This document shows, piece after piece, positions 46,107-57,971 of a stretch of DNA of 64,000 nucleotides (the first letter of the stretch is position 1; each line of letters starts with the position of its first letter). The stretch lies in assembly GCA_023101885.1 (NCBI GenBank), contig JALPQD010000911.1, positions 296,074 to 360,073 on the forward strand. The letters run 5' to 3'. Position numbers and translations under genes: made by a program. The stretch is from Typhlomys cinereus (lineage: Eukaryota; Chordata; Mammalia; Rodentia; Platacanthomyidae). Below the pieces are notes generated by a model. The model made no database searches. It saw nothing but the letters and a program-made list of their open reading frames with translations, and was not told the DNA's origin.

Positions 46107-49100
46107 TTATTTAAGAATCTCCAGATGTCTTGCCAGAGTGGCTATATGAGCCTGCACACCCACCAGAAATGTAGAAGAGTTCCCCTCTCTCCACATCCTC
46201 TCCAGCAGTTGGTGTTGTTTGTATTGTGGATTCTTGCCATCCTGACCAGGGTGAGATGATATCTCAGGGAAGTTTTGATTTGCATTTCCCTGATGGCTAA
46301 AGTGGAGCATTTTTTAAGACATTTGTTAGACATTTTAATTTCATCCCTGGTAATATTTCTTTTAAGTTCCAGGGCCCATTTTTTAATTGGGCCATTGGTT
46401 TCCTTGATGTTTAGTTTTCTAAGTTCTTTGTGCACTCTGGACAGTAGAGCTCTATCAGATATGTGGTTAGTGAAGATTTTCTCCCATTCTGTGGGTTGCC
46501 TTTGAGCTCGTGTTACAATCTCTTTATCTGAACAGAAGCTTTTTAATTTCACAAGATCCCAACTGTTGAGAGTTGGTAGCAGTGACTGTGCCATTGGATG
46601 TCTGTTTATGAAATGTTGGCCTAGCCCAATCAGCTCGAGGGAGTGCCCTATCCTTTCAACTAAGGTTTTTATAGTCTCTGGCCTTATATCAAGGTCCTTG
46701 ATCCATTTGGAATTAAATCTTGTACATGGTGACAAGTACGGGTCCAGCTTTAATCTTCTGCATGTGGAGATCCAGTTTTGCCAGCACCATTTGTTGAAGA
46801 TGCTGTTCTTTTTCCATTGGATTATTTGGGCCCCTTTCTCAAAGACCAAATGGCTGTAATTTTGTGGGCTTATATCTGGGTCTTCAATCCTTATCCATTG
46901 ATCTGTGTGTCTATTTTGGAGCCAGTACCAGGCTGTCTTTATAACTATGGATTTGTAATATAGACTAAGGTTCGGTATGGTAATACCTCCAGCAGTGTTA
47001 TTGTTACTCAGGATTGTCTTTGCTATCCTGGGTCTTTTGTGCCTCCATATGAACTTTGAGATTGTTTGGGCAACTTCGTTGAAGAATTGCTTTGGGATTT
47101 TAATTGGTATCGCACTGAATTTGTATATTGCCTTTGGTAGGATGGTCATTTTTACGATGTTGATTCTGCCAATCCAGGAACATGGGCGGTCTTTCCACCT
47201 TCTGGTGTCTTCTGCAATTTCTTTCTTTAGGGTTTTAAAGTTTTCATTGTAAAGGTCTTTTACCTCCTTGATTAGGTTTTTATATATATATATATATATA
47301 TAATACATTTTTATTATTATTTCAGCTCGTACAAACTTAATAGGTGCACCAGTTCCCTCCCTCCCTCCTCCTCCCCCCTGAACCCCCTGTTCCCCCTCCC
47401 CTCACTCTTACCGTCCCATCCCCCGTTGCCTCCCGCCCCAATTCCCAGAGTCCTTTCTTGTGCGTGCCTGACTCTCCTCTGGGCCCTCCTCTCCGGTGAC
47501 GTACAAGGACCCAGTGGAATTTCCCTGAACCCCCTCCTGTGTTCCCCTTAAGTATAGGAACATTACTGTGGCTGTCAATCCCTTGCCTCCAAGGATCTTG
47601 GTGCCATTAGCAGATGCTAGACTTTGTGAAGTCAATATTGTGTTGGACATTGTGCCTGGCATGCAATGCCCAATTATGATTGCTTCAGGCCTATCTTGTG
47701 TGGAGTATCTTGCAAATCATTGCTCCTCCCATCCTTTTGCTCTTACACTCTTACTGCCCCCTCTTCCGCAAATGTCCCTGAGCTTCAGGATGGGGGTATT
47801 TCATTTTTTTAGGGTCTATAGTAAATGGGATTGTTTCTCTCAAGGCTTTTTCACTTCTTTCATTCTGGGTATATAGGAAGGCCTCTGATTTTTGCACATT
47901 TATTTTGTATCCTGCCACCCTGATGAACTTCTCAATTAGTTCCAGGAGCTTCCTGGTGGAGTTTTTGGGATCACTCAGGTATAAGATCATGTCATCCACA
48001 AATAGGGATAGCTTGACTTCTTCCTTGCCGATTTGAATCCCTCTTATGTCCCTTTCTTGTCTAATGGCTTCAGCTAAGACTTCAAGTACAATATTGAATA
48101 GAAGTGGTGAGAGTGGACAGCCTTGTCTAGTTCCTGATCGAAGTGGGAATGCTTCCAATTGTTCCCCATTGAGCAAAATCCTTGCTGTGGGCTTGTTTTA
48201 TACAGCTTTTATTATATTGATAAAGGTTCCTTCCATTCCTACTGTCTCTAGCGTTTTGATCATAAAAGGCTGTTGGATCTTGTCAAAAGCTTTTTCTGCA
48301 TCTATCGAGAGTATCATGTAGTCTTGGACTTTGGACTGGTTTACATGATGAATTACATTTATTGATTTGCATATGTTGAACCAACCTTGTGTGCCGGGGA
48401 TGAAGCCTACTTGGTCCCCGTGAATAATCTTTTTCATATGTTTTTGAATCCGATTTGCTGAAACTTTGTTGAGAATATTTGCGTCTGTTTTCATCAGAGA
48501 GATCGGCCTATAGTTTTCTTTTTTAAGTGAGTATTAGGTTTTGGGATTAAAACGATATTAGCTTCATAGAAGGAATTTGGTAGTGTTCCTTCCTTTGCTA
48601 TTTGATGGAACAGTTTAAGGAGTATTGGTGTTATTAACTTCTTAAATGTCTGGTAGAACTCTGTGCTGAATCCATCTGGTCCAGGACATTTTTTGGTGGG
48701 AAGATTTGAGATTACTTCCTCAATTTCCTTATATGTTATAGGACTATTTAAATAATTCACAACTTCCTGATTCAATTTAGGTAAGTTGTGTTTACTTAGA
48801 AATTCATCCATCTCTTTTGTGTTGTCAACTTCACAGAGTATAAGTTTTTGAAATATGATGTTATAATTCTCTGGATATCTTGGGTATCAGTAGTGATAAC
48901 TCCATGTTCATTTCTGATTTTGTTAATTTGGGTTTTCTCTCTCTTGCTTTTGGTTAATTAGCTAGGGGTGTATCAATCTTATTGATTTTTTTCAAAGAAC
49001 CAGCTTTTTGACTGGTTTGATTTTTTCTATCGTTTTCTTAGCCTCGATTTTCAGATATTTCTCCCCTTATTTTGCTAATCTCCTCTCTTCTACTACTTTT

Positions 49101-50096
49101 GGGATCAGATTGCTCTAGTTTCTCTAAAGCTTTAAGCTGCATTGTTAAGTTGTTTATTTCTGATGTTTCCATTTTTTTGATGTAGGCATTAAGAGCTATG
49201 AACTTACCTCTTAGAACAGCTTTCATTGTGTCCCAGAGATTTTGGTAAGTTGTAATTTCATTATCATTCACTTTCAGGAAATCTTGAATTTCCTTTTTAA
49301 TTTCTTCCTTAATCCAGTTCTCATTCAGCATCATATTGTTAAGTTTCCAGGAGTTAGTGTATTTTCTCTTGTTTGATGTGTTGTGGATGTGCAGCTTTAG
49401 GTCGTGGTGGTCTGACAGGGCACAGGTTAGAATTTCAATTTTTTTGTATATGTGTATATTCATTTTGTGGCCCAATATGTGATCTATTTTGGAGAAAGTT
49501 CCGTGTGCTGCTGAGAAAAATGTGTATTCTTTGGTGCGTGGGTGAAAAGTTCGATAGAGATCTGTAAGGTCCATTTCTTTCAGGGTTTGATTAAGTTCCA
49601 AAGTGTCTCTGTTAAGCTTTTGACCTGTTGATCTATCCCATATTGAGAGGGCGGTGTTGAAGTCCCCAAGAATTATCGTTTGGGGGTTGATTTCTTGCTT
49701 TACACGCTGTAGGGTTTTCTTAATGAATGTGGAAGGGCCCGTATTGGGCGCATATATGTTCAGTATTGTGAAGTCCTCCTGGTGAATTGTACCTGTGACT
49801 AAAATGTAGTATCCATCCGTGTCTCTTATAATTTTCTTTGGTTTGAAGTCCACTTTGTCTATTAGCATAATGACTACCCTTGCCTGTTTTCTGCTTCCAT
49901 TTGCTTGTAGAATTGTTGACCAGCCTTTTATTTTTAGAGCGTGCCTATCGTTTGTGGTGAAATGGATTTCCTGCAGGCAGCAGATTCATGGATTGTGATT
50001 TTTGATCCAAGTTTGTAATCTGTTTCTCTTGATCGGTGAATTAATTCCATTAACATTTAATGTTATAATGGAGAAACTATTCTTAATTCCAGACAT
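46107..50096 (-). pseudogene. L1-C ORF2, truncated and interrupted
   Basis: Starts at the ATG at 50096-50094, equivalent to MSGINN in the other copies. The endonuclease part is open from 49868 to 49038 with GDFNT and SDHHD visible. The RT follows in pieces (48811-48494, 48494-48198, 48176-47751), with FADD changed to FVDD. A nested L1 fragment at 47280-47795 then breaks it. The thumb/C-terminal part is open from 47308 to 46142 and ends in CRLI, losing the last ~115 residues. The frame changes include several short deletions (for example near 48835 and 48955). Confidence 0.9.
47280..47795 (-). mobile_element. L1 3'UTR nested in L1-C ORF2
   Basis: About 515 bp of L1 3'UTR in the same orientation as its host: a (TA)n tail (47281-47302), the cagctcgtacaaacttaata end, the pyrimidine tract, up to gagcttcaggatggggg. 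Compared with intact ORF2, about 7-8 host bases (ataccaag in the L1-A antisense) are missing at the site and no TSD is seen. It is therefore a target-site deletion rather than a duplication. Confidence 0.88.
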
Positions 50097-50189
50097 TTAC
50101 TATGTTTAGTAGCTTTTATAAGTATATTGCTTCGCTTTTAATGGTGTTATACTTGCCTTCTTCTCTCCTGGATATGCCTGTTTTTTTCT

Positions 50190-51209
50190 TCACGCTTGAG
50201 TATCATTTCTAGCATTTTTTGAAGGCCTGGTTTGGTGGACATGTATCCCTTCAAGTTGTCTTTGTGCTGGAAGATTTTTCTTTCTCCCTCGATCATGACA
50301 TAGTTTTGCAGGGTAAATCAGCCTGGGTTTACATTTTTGCTCATTCAATACTTGAAGTATGTCTTTCCAAGCTCTTCTTGCTTTTACTGTTTCGACTGAG
50401 AAGTCATTGGTTATTTTAATAGGTTTACCTTTAAAAGTGACTTGGTTTTTCTCCCTTGAATCTCTCAGCACCAGTTCTTTATCTTGCATGTGCAGTGTTT
50501 TAACTATTATTTGCCATGGTGTGCTTCTGTTTTGGTCGTATCTGTTTGGGGTTCAGAATGCCTCTTGTATATGGATGGGCCTCTCTTTTTTTAGATGAGG
50601 AAAGTTTTCCTTGATGATCGTTTGAAAAATTTCTTCAGGGTTGGTATTTTGAGATTCTTGCTCTGGTATTCCATGAATACGCATGTTAGGCTTCTTCAGG
50701 GTGTCCCATATCTCTTGGATATTTCTCTCAAGTATCTTTTTGGCTTTAACAACCTCTTCCATTGAGCTGGTTAGTACTCCCACTTTATCTTCATGGTCTG
50801 AAATTCTGTTTTCTGCTTTGTTAGTTCTGTTGATAGGACTCTCTGTGGAGTTCTGGGTTGAAGATAACTTGTCTTGTAGCTCAGTTTTAAACTCTGCTTG
50901 AGTCTGTTTTAATTGGTCTATGCCAGTTTTTGTTTCTTGCACTGTTTTTCTCAACTCCTCCAAATGTCTGTTGTGTTCCTCTTCAAAGTGATTGATTCGA
51001 TTATGTAATTCCTCCCGGATTTCCTCTTTCATAATATTGAACATGGTAATGATCATATTTTGAAAGTCGTTATTCTGGGTCAGGCTTTCTTGACCTTTTT
51101 CCGCGGGTTTGTTCTGGTTGGAGTCTAACATTATGGGATTAATTTCTTCAGTGGGAAATTTATTTACTTGAGTGTTGCTTCTCATGGATTTGCACTTTGA
51201 CTTTGGCAT
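50190..51209 (-). pseudogene. L1-C ORF1, disrupted
   Basis: Opens at 51209 (MPKSKCKSMRS) with the coiled coil at about residues 50-165 and the RRM start at MRIHGIPEQE. A TGA at 50555-50553 replaces the Cys codon of L1-B (GCATTCTGC). The same frame resumes to 50190 as MQDKELVLRDSREKNQ, but a 2 nt loss near 50300 scrambles the C-terminus (reads CHDRGRKKN). Non-functional. Confidence 0.9.
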
Positions 51210-51214
51210 TGTCG

Positions 51215-51618
51215 TTTTAAGTCTTAAGATCTTTCAATTTCACTAAACTGAATTGTTTGGCCTGGGGTTCTGGGGGTGGGCAAGGACGGAGCTTACCTAG
51301 ATCGCGGATGAGGCCTGGCTGGACTGCGCGCTCGTCCAGGCAGTTGAAGCGGAGTGGAATGGAGGATGGGGGCGTCGGCGTGGAGCTATTTAACCCATGG
51401 GGAGCTGGGGTGGGGACCGGGCGCAGGGGGAGGTCCTCCTCTGTCCCTCGGCCCTGTGCGCGGCTCAGGCTGGATGGTGGGGTTAGGAGCTGAGTCCCTT
51501 TGGGCTGACCTGGGGTTCTGGTGGGGGGGCGCGGGCGGAGCTTACCTAGGTGGAGGGTGAAGGCCCGGCTGGACCACGCGCATGCGTCCCGACCTGCGGC
51601 GCGGGGTGGGGAAAGGGC
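51215..51618 (-). promoter_or_regulatory. L1-C 5'UTR: two GC-rich promoter monomers
   Basis: Homologous to the L1-A and L1-B 5'UTRs. Sense TTAAATAG box at plus-strand ctatttaac (51386-51394). Sense AGGTAAG-type donor sites at plus-strand cttacct 51292-51298 and 51541-51547, about 249 bp apart. CpG-rich. Confidence 0.7.
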
Positions 51619-51632
51619 TCAATCTAATTCTT

Positions 51633-53260
51633 AACTATGGTTTTGAGATCACGGTGTATTGTAAATAGGGCTGGAGAAAATTCACCCAATGGTGCAGACA
51701 AACTACTCTTTCAAGCCCCGTAAAATAATCATACAGGTGGAGATTGTACATTAGAAGAACAGCCAACACTACAGTGTATTTACAAAGCCCAAGAATCTCC
51801 CTAGTACCTTTCTATCTCCTCTACCAACACCAGCATGAAGTTTGGATTTCTTGTGCAAGACCAATCTTAGACTATGAGTGTGTTGCTAATTCTTTACAAA
51901 AATTACAGCTTATTTTTGTCATTCCCTTAGTTCTTTCCATTTCAAGTAACTTAACTTTTCAGGCTTCAATTATTGTGCCCAAGCATGAGACAGTCTACTG
52001 CAATGTAGACAGCTCTCTTGGCATGCATGGGCAACCAAGCATTCAAAGTAAATTGATGAATAACCATGAGTCCAAGAGATCCGCAGGGCTTAGAAAACTA
52101 AAAGATTTGTTCCTATGGTTAAACACTGGGAATTCCATCTCATTCTTGTCCACTGATTTCTCTATTATCAGCTGGAAAACCACCAGTACATCCCTTGTTA
52201 ATCTTCCAAGAGGCAAACTAGCCCTTCTGAAGTCCTGGTTTTGTTCTCAAGGTTAGGAAAGCTGCAGCTATTCCAAAAGGAATCTGGCTGGCACGGCTAA
52301 TTAGACTTATAAGGTCATAATTACAGTATCACAACATTAGCCTGCACTTTCCCGGAATTGATTTTTGAATCTCATAAGGTAGTTCTTTGGGGACCCATAC
52401 CACTGTAGAGAACTTGGTGGTTAACACTTCTAAGTGATAGCCGATTAAGTAAGATAATGTCTGTAAACCATGGGGCTAAGAATAATCTGTTTCCTTAGGA
52501 AGGAAGTTTGGGGGAAGAAAACTGATATTCACACAAATACTACAATGCCTCAGGTGCTTGTTTTCTGCCTAGCCGCAATGTTTCCATTATTTCATTCAGT
52601 ATTCACTACAATGCACTGGGGGTACTTATTGTTACTCATACCTTCATGTTTATAGGTTGGGGAAACCAAAGCTCAGAGAGATGAGGTAAATTGCTCAAGA
52701 TTACACATACTATAAATCAGAATTTACTCCCATGTCTATTTTGATTCAGAACATGTTCTTGCTTCTACTTGGAAGGTATGTGTGTGTGTGTATGTGTGTG
52801 TGTGTGTGTGCTCCACTAGCAAAAGCTCATCTGATTGTAATAGTTTGGATTCCAAAAATGCAGTGGGGTAAAACAGATGCTTCTATTCTGATGGATTTAT
52901 GGGTTATAATATCCTACTTCCTATGTCCAGTGGTTTCTGGACTCATAATGAGAATCTGTAAATCATAAGTAACTTTGTCTTATTATGCCCCATCATATGG
53001 AAGGTGACTCAGAAAAGTATAAGAACAGAAAATACTATTAAATACTATTAAAGTGTATATAACCAGACAAGAAACTTTTCCACAAAAGCAATTCTTTGTT
53101 TAGCTTGAATGCAGACACACACACACGCAAACAGATATAGATAATTATAGATATGGATTAAATATGCCAACTCGTTAAACAACCCCAAATGCTATAAGAG
53201 ACACTGAGGTATTATGGAAAATTGGGACTATGTTTGGTCATTCTGTGTTTCTTTTTTTTC
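51633..53260. other. Intergenic DNA with an ancient MIR
   Basis: 52600-52745 resembles antisense MIR (ggggaaaccaaagctcagag, then gaggtaaattgctcaagatt). A short (TG)n lies at 52780-52811. The 170-codon frame at 51744-52256 has no domain I recognise, and nothing around it supports a gene. Confidence 0.5.
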
Positions 53261-53264
53261 TCTT

Positions 53265-53345
53265 CAAACTAAAGATGCTTAATGCTGTTGTTTCAGCCTC
53301 TTGAGTGTTGGGAATACAGGCAGGCACCCCACACCCGACTGTGAG
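53265..53345 (-). mobile_element. B1-like SINE remnant
   Basis: Antisense B1 piece: cagcctcttgagtgttggga, then atacaggcaggcacccc, preceded by a T run. Only about 80 bp remain. Confidence 0.55.
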
Positions 53346-54034
53346 TTTCTTGATTAGATGTAGAAGAGCATAATTAATCTGTGAAATCTGCAGAGACAAG
53401 CTAGACCGTGATGGATGAGTAAAACTTAAGTTTCCAGGAAAGGAGGACAGAGTAGGCCTAAAGGGGGATGGGGAAAAGGCAACCACTGATAGCCAGAGAG
53501 GAAAAAAAGAGAGCTCCAAATGTTTTATATGGGTCAACAGTAAAGAGACACTCACAAAAGGTTTAGGAAGCATAACCCATAGGTAGGCATAGTGCAATCA
53601 GTGACCAATTAATTTATTAATTACTTTCTTCTTTGATTTAGTCTTGTTATTTTACAATATATATAATATAATAATTACCATGCAAACCATTTTACACTTC
53701 CATTAAGTGTGTCTACAATATTGCAAAACTATCCCAATTCTTTAATTCCAGAATACCGAGTAAATAATCTTTTTCCATTACTCTAACTCTGTCTCCTTGG
53801 AAACCACCAACTTTTTTCTTCATGGATTTATATATGTTCTGAATGCTTCATAAAGCTGTGTCATAGAATATATGACCTATTGTGCCTACCTTCTTTCATT
53901 TATATATTTATGTATATATGTGCACACACTAATATTACATACACAACAGTTATTCCAATGGGAAAAAAATCTCAAATATCTCAAATACCTATGTCTCCCA
54001 TAAAAAGGCACCTCCCAAGAAGAAGCAATACAGT

Positions 54035-54245
54035 ATGATAGTTTGCAGCATATGTTCTGAATCAAGACAGACATAGGTGTAAATTTCAAATCAAGATTTA
54101 TTAGCTATATAGTTCTGGACAATTTGTGTCACCTACTCTTGAATCTCTTGTTTCTGTATTTGTAAATATGAACTTATGAATAAATAGTACACAACTTTAC
54201 TTATTGTTTTGTGAATATTAAATAAGATAATACAAGGCACATAGC
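54035..54245 (+). repeat. MIR (sense)
   Basis: Follows the sense MIR layout: tgttctgaatcaagacagac, then attagctatatagttctgga, a cttgtttctgtatttgtaaa segment, and attaaataagataatacaag at the end. Diverged. Non-coding. Confidence 0.75.
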
Positions 54246-54599
54246 AAAAACTTTACCCTTCCCCATTCAGTGATGTAGAAATTCCCATGACTTAGACCTT
54301 GCTTGCTTTCCCACACATCAGGCTCATGGGAGTTAAAGTGTCAAGGGACTTCAACTAGACCTGAAAGACTATCAAATGTTCATAAATATTCTTTTCAAGT
54401 GAAATGAAATTCCACCAAAACAAAAGCAGTGTAAAAGTTCTCTCTGAAACCTCAAATGTGTCTTTTGAGTTTCCTGCTTATGATTAGTCTCTGTTGGAAG
54501 TAATGTTTTTCTAGGAAGGATTAACTTCCCATCTGCACAGATGTTCTTTCCATGTTAACATCTACGGTACTTCATGTACACCTCTTGTGTTATTTGTTC

Positions 54600-54890
54600 A
54601 TTGTAGCATGTGTTGTGGGGCAAGTATCTTTTATCCTGTTTTGGAGCTGTAGAAACCAAATCTCGGAAGAAATTGACTCGGAACTATTGAACGTCAGAAA
54701 GCAAAGCTGAACCTAGATCTTTTCAAATTTCTATGCCACCCTTGCCGGAAAGAATTTCTCAGATTTTCTTCTGATGATGATGAAACAGAAACCCAGAAAG
54801 TCAAAATCAGTTGCCCAAAGTTACTCAGACAATTAATAGTAAAGTAAGGGCCAAAAGCCCATTCCAGGAATGCAGCCTCCTGTTACTTTA
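54600..54890 (-). repeat. MIR-like ancient repeats (antisense)
   Basis: Two adjacent diverged stretches with the antisense MIR feel: gatgaaacagaaacccagaa, then cagttgcccaaagttactca (54778-54830), and a weaker one at 54600-54740. Low certainty. Confidence 0.5.
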
Positions 54891-55494
54891 TTGCCTCTCA
54901 ATGTATGAATAATGCAACAGTTCATGAGTCTTAAAATTATTGAAAGATTGAAGAAAATCTGAAAAATTCTACCCTTACCTTAATTGCTCTTTCTTAATTG
55001 TACCTTTCACAGACTTTACTGAAACATTGTTTTGTCTTGTTAGATACAGACCAGTAACTTTTATGTCTGTATGCCTCTCCCCCATCCCCATTCCTCAGTG
55101 CTCCATGCTCATAAAGAAATACACAAATTTAGGCAGTCCACAACCAGTTTCAGTTCTAGCATATTCCCACATTTTGACCACTAGGGTGGATAGTTTTGTG
55201 TTTACCTGGCAATCTAGGATGTTCATATGTTTAGATGAATAATACTCTAAATATTACTTAATGAGATTCTTTAAATGTAATACACATCTAAATTAATACA
55301 TTGTGAGTGAAGCAAACTTCTCTCCATAATGTGAGTAGGCCTCATCTAGTCATATGAGTGATTAGAGGAAAACCTCAGGACCCCTGGGGACAAAGGAATT
55401 TTGCTTGGACCCTCAGTTCTTTCCTGGTCTCCATCCTGTCCTGCAGATTTCAAATTTGCTAGCCTTCATAATCATATGGATCAACAAATAAATG

Positions 55495-55542
<48 letters not shown>

Positions 55543-55560
55543 AAGAGAGAGAGAGAGAAA
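55495..55560 (+). repeat. (TG)n-(GA)n microsatellite
   Basis: About 20 TG repeats followed by a GA run. No SINE body recognised next to it. Ancient L2-like sequence may follow at 55610-55760. Confidence 0.95.
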
Positions 55561-55779
55561 TCAAGCAAGCAAGCAAAAGACAGATCTATTTTTCTGGAGA
55601 ACAGTGACTAATGTACCCACCTATGAATGTGCTAGGCACCGTTGTATGTTCTAAGAAAGTAAGGAAGAAGTCTTCTTTTACAGAGATATTTATCCTATGT
55701 AGCAAAATGTGGTGAAGCACATTAATAAATGCAGAGCAAGGTAGAAAACAAAACAAGAAGAAAGACAGCCAAGTACATT

Positions 55780-56770
55780 ACATGCTATCTTTTATATCTA
55801 AGTAATAATTTAATGATATTCAGAATTTCATTTAGACCTAGACAATTTATTTAATTTACAAGAAGAAACCTATGAGAAATTGAGGGAAAAATAGATCCTT
55901 CTGCTTCCTTTAGATTATTCAAGTCTATTAAGTAAATTTACAAATTCTATAAATACTTATTCAATCTTCACTTTTATATAATGACAAAATATAATGATTC
56001 AAAAAATTTGAGAATTGCCAGAATCACTGAAGTTTGTCCTAATATCTGAAAGCCAGCTAGGAATAGAAAAGTTGTTGAGAATAGCTCTGAATTGAAAAAA
56101 CAAACAACACAAAAGCTCCTAGCTCTCTGAGAGCCTGACTTGAGTCAAATTTGTGCACATATGGACTATGGTAATGACTCATCCCTAGCATTTCACCATG
56201 TGTGTCTATGATTGTTTCCTACTTTCAGGCCTGGTTGAGGTCTACTTTCCAAGTACTAAACATTTAAATGAATGACTTTGGGCATTTCAGGGAAGGACTA
56301 TGTCCTTAAAATTTGGTGAATACTGTTTATTTGGAGACTCAGTCTCTTGCCTCCCTTCACTGGATTCACTGCCTTAGGGGGAGATGAAACTAATAATTAC
56401 AGAGTACTTAAAGAACATATGAATATTTTCAACTTCTTTCACCTTTACCACAGTTTCTGGGTCAGTGTTAGGTTTATAAAATGTAACTGGATGTATGTTT
56501 GCCACAAAGTCAGAGTCTTTGTGCCATTCTACTTTGTGTCCATACAATTTCATTCCATGTTTCCTTTGCTAGCATCTTTAAAGTTTATGTTCCTAAGAGA
56601 CTTCTCCAGAGCCTTTTCACAAAAACTATGCAGTTTCATCCAAGACCAACTCTGTTTTTCAGCCTAAATATTTCTCCAACAAGCCACAAGACTATATATA
56701 CTTTAAAAACTGAGTCTCCTTAGTTATTGCACATATATCTCAAATTGAATATATTAAACATATCTTTGTT
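55780..56770. other. Unique AT-rich intergenic DNA
   Basis: No recognisable repeat or exon. The 106-codon frame at 56347-56667 is Phe/His-rich with no recognised domain, and no signals support it. Confidence 0.45.
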
Positions 56771-56779
56771 TTTTTTTTT

Positions 56780-56915
56780 TTGAGCAGAACCATATTCTGT
56801 AGCTCAGGCTCACCTAAGATTCACTGTGAAGCCCAATTTAGCCTCAAACTCATAACAATCCTCCTGCCTGCATCTATTAAGAGATAGGGTTACAGGAGTG
56901 AATCACAATGCACTG
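56780..56915 (-). mobile_element. B1-like SINE
   Basis: Antisense B1 with a T-rich tail at 56767-56780, tctgtagctcaggctcacct, then tcctcctgcctgcatctatt and gttacaggagtgaatcacaa. Partly rearranged relative to a standard B1. Confidence 0.6.
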
Positions 56916-56942
56916 TTTTGATATGAACACATCTAAAACAGA

Positions 56943-56946
<4 letters not shown>

Positions 56947-57000
<54 letters not shown>
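56947..57000 (+). repeat. (CT)n microsatellite
   Basis: Nearly perfect run of about 27 CT units. Confidence 0.97.
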
Positions 57001-57002
<2 letters not shown>

Positions 57003-57276
57003 CTCAATCTCAGCTATACACATATACATGCCTCCACATTATTCCAAGTGTTCAAATCTCATAAATGATGCTATTACATTCCTGGTTATTCAAGCTGAAG
57101 GGGACTATGTGACTCTTCCCTGATTTTTTTTCTCCTATATCCCCACCTCCAGTCATTATTCAAAACCCATGCACTCACCAACTCAGGATTCTAAATTCTT
57201 TTCTTAAACTTGTTTTTTCTTAGATTTCAAATACAGTATGTCATCCATGCTTCCCCAAGTATTCAAAACATTTTCT

Positions 57277-57613
57277 TTTTTTTTCCCTACTCATACAAAC
57301 TTGATAAGTACCTCATTCCCCTCCCTCCCTCCACCCTCCCTGGATCCCTTTGCTCCCTCCGTCCTTTTCCCTTCCTTTACCCCCTCCCTCCCTTTCTCCC
57401 AGTGCCCCCTCCCCCCATTACTTGAGCATCCTTTACTGTGCATGTCAAACTTCCCTCTGTGTCCTCCTCTCTGATGAGGTATAAGGACTCAGAAGCATTG
57501 CCTAGAGGTCTTTTTGTGTTCCCCTTTCTTATAGGAACACTATTGTGGTTGTTAATCCCTTGCCTCTAAGGATCCTAGTGCCTGTGATCCATGCTAGCCT
57601 TTGGGGGGGTCAA
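57277..57613 (-). mobile_element. 5'-truncated L1 3'UTR with an inverted flank copy at its 5' junction
   Basis: Antisense L1 3'UTR (T run, tactcatacaaacttgataa, pyrimidine tract, atccatgctagcctttgggg). The 3'-side target sequence attcaaaacattttct (57261-57276) matches attcaaacattttct at 57988-58002, giving a TSD. Between the L1 truncation point (about 57613) and that TSD lie an inverted copy of the downstream flank (57618-57663) and a later SINE. Confidence 0.8.
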
Positions 57614-57617
57614 TGTG

Positions 57618-57663
57618 GAGCCCACTGCATTTCATCTGGGATGTCTGTGTTAGAAAATGTTTG
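57618..57663 (-). repeat. Inverted copy of flanking DNA
   Basis: 46 bp matching the reverse complement of 57991-58036 at 44 positions. It lies exactly at the L1 5' truncation point and also matches the second tandem unit at about 58090-58136. Confidence 0.88.
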
Positions 57664-57683
57664 ATTCAAAAGTATATGATGAT

Positions 57684-57967
57684 GGGCTGGAGAGGTGGCT
57701 CAGGGGTTAAGTCTCCGCCTTGCAGGTGGAAGGTCCTGAGTTCGGATCCCAGATCCCACGTATAGACGCCAGGCGGAAGCGGGGGCGGCCTGCGCTTCTG
57801 GTCCTGGTAGGGCGGAGCCTGTGAATCCCGGGGCAGAAGGAGGTGGAGGCGTCCATGGTGGTTCGCGAGTTCGTCCGTGGTTCTACACACACACAGACAC
57901 AGACACACACACACAGACACACACGTGCGCGTGCGCACATGAATAAATAATAATAAAAAATTTTTAA
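57684..57967 (+). mobile_element. B2-superfamily-like young SINE
   Basis: Same family as 30828-31118 and very close to it: gggctggagaggtggctcag head, agttcggatcccagatccc, GC-rich body, CA/CG-rich array (57885-57940), gaataaataataataa tail. TSD aaaagtatatgatg at 57668-57681 and 57968-57981. Confidence 0.93.
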
Positions 57968-57971
57968 AAAA

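Larger units (their letters stand above)
46062..51618 (-). mobile_element. L1-C: LINE-1 with 3' internal deletion and nested L1
   Basis: Minus-strand element with perfect 14 bp TSDs (46048-46061 and 51619-51632). In sense: 5'UTR with two monomers (51618-51215), ORF1 (51209-50190), ORF2 (from 50096), then an abrupt junction near 46110. There the ORF2 segment ggagattcttaaa joins directly to the L1 3' terminus (taataaaaatgtatt) and an AT-rich tail. The last ~115 codons of ORF2 and nearly all of the 3'UTR are missing. A 5'-truncated L1 3'UTR (47280-47795) is inserted in ORF2. Confidence 0.93.

Noticed and set aside
51744..52256. 170-codon plus-strand open frame
   Set aside because: No recognised motif, no neighbouring exon pattern and unremarkable composition. 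It lies in unique DNA but I cannot separate it from chance.
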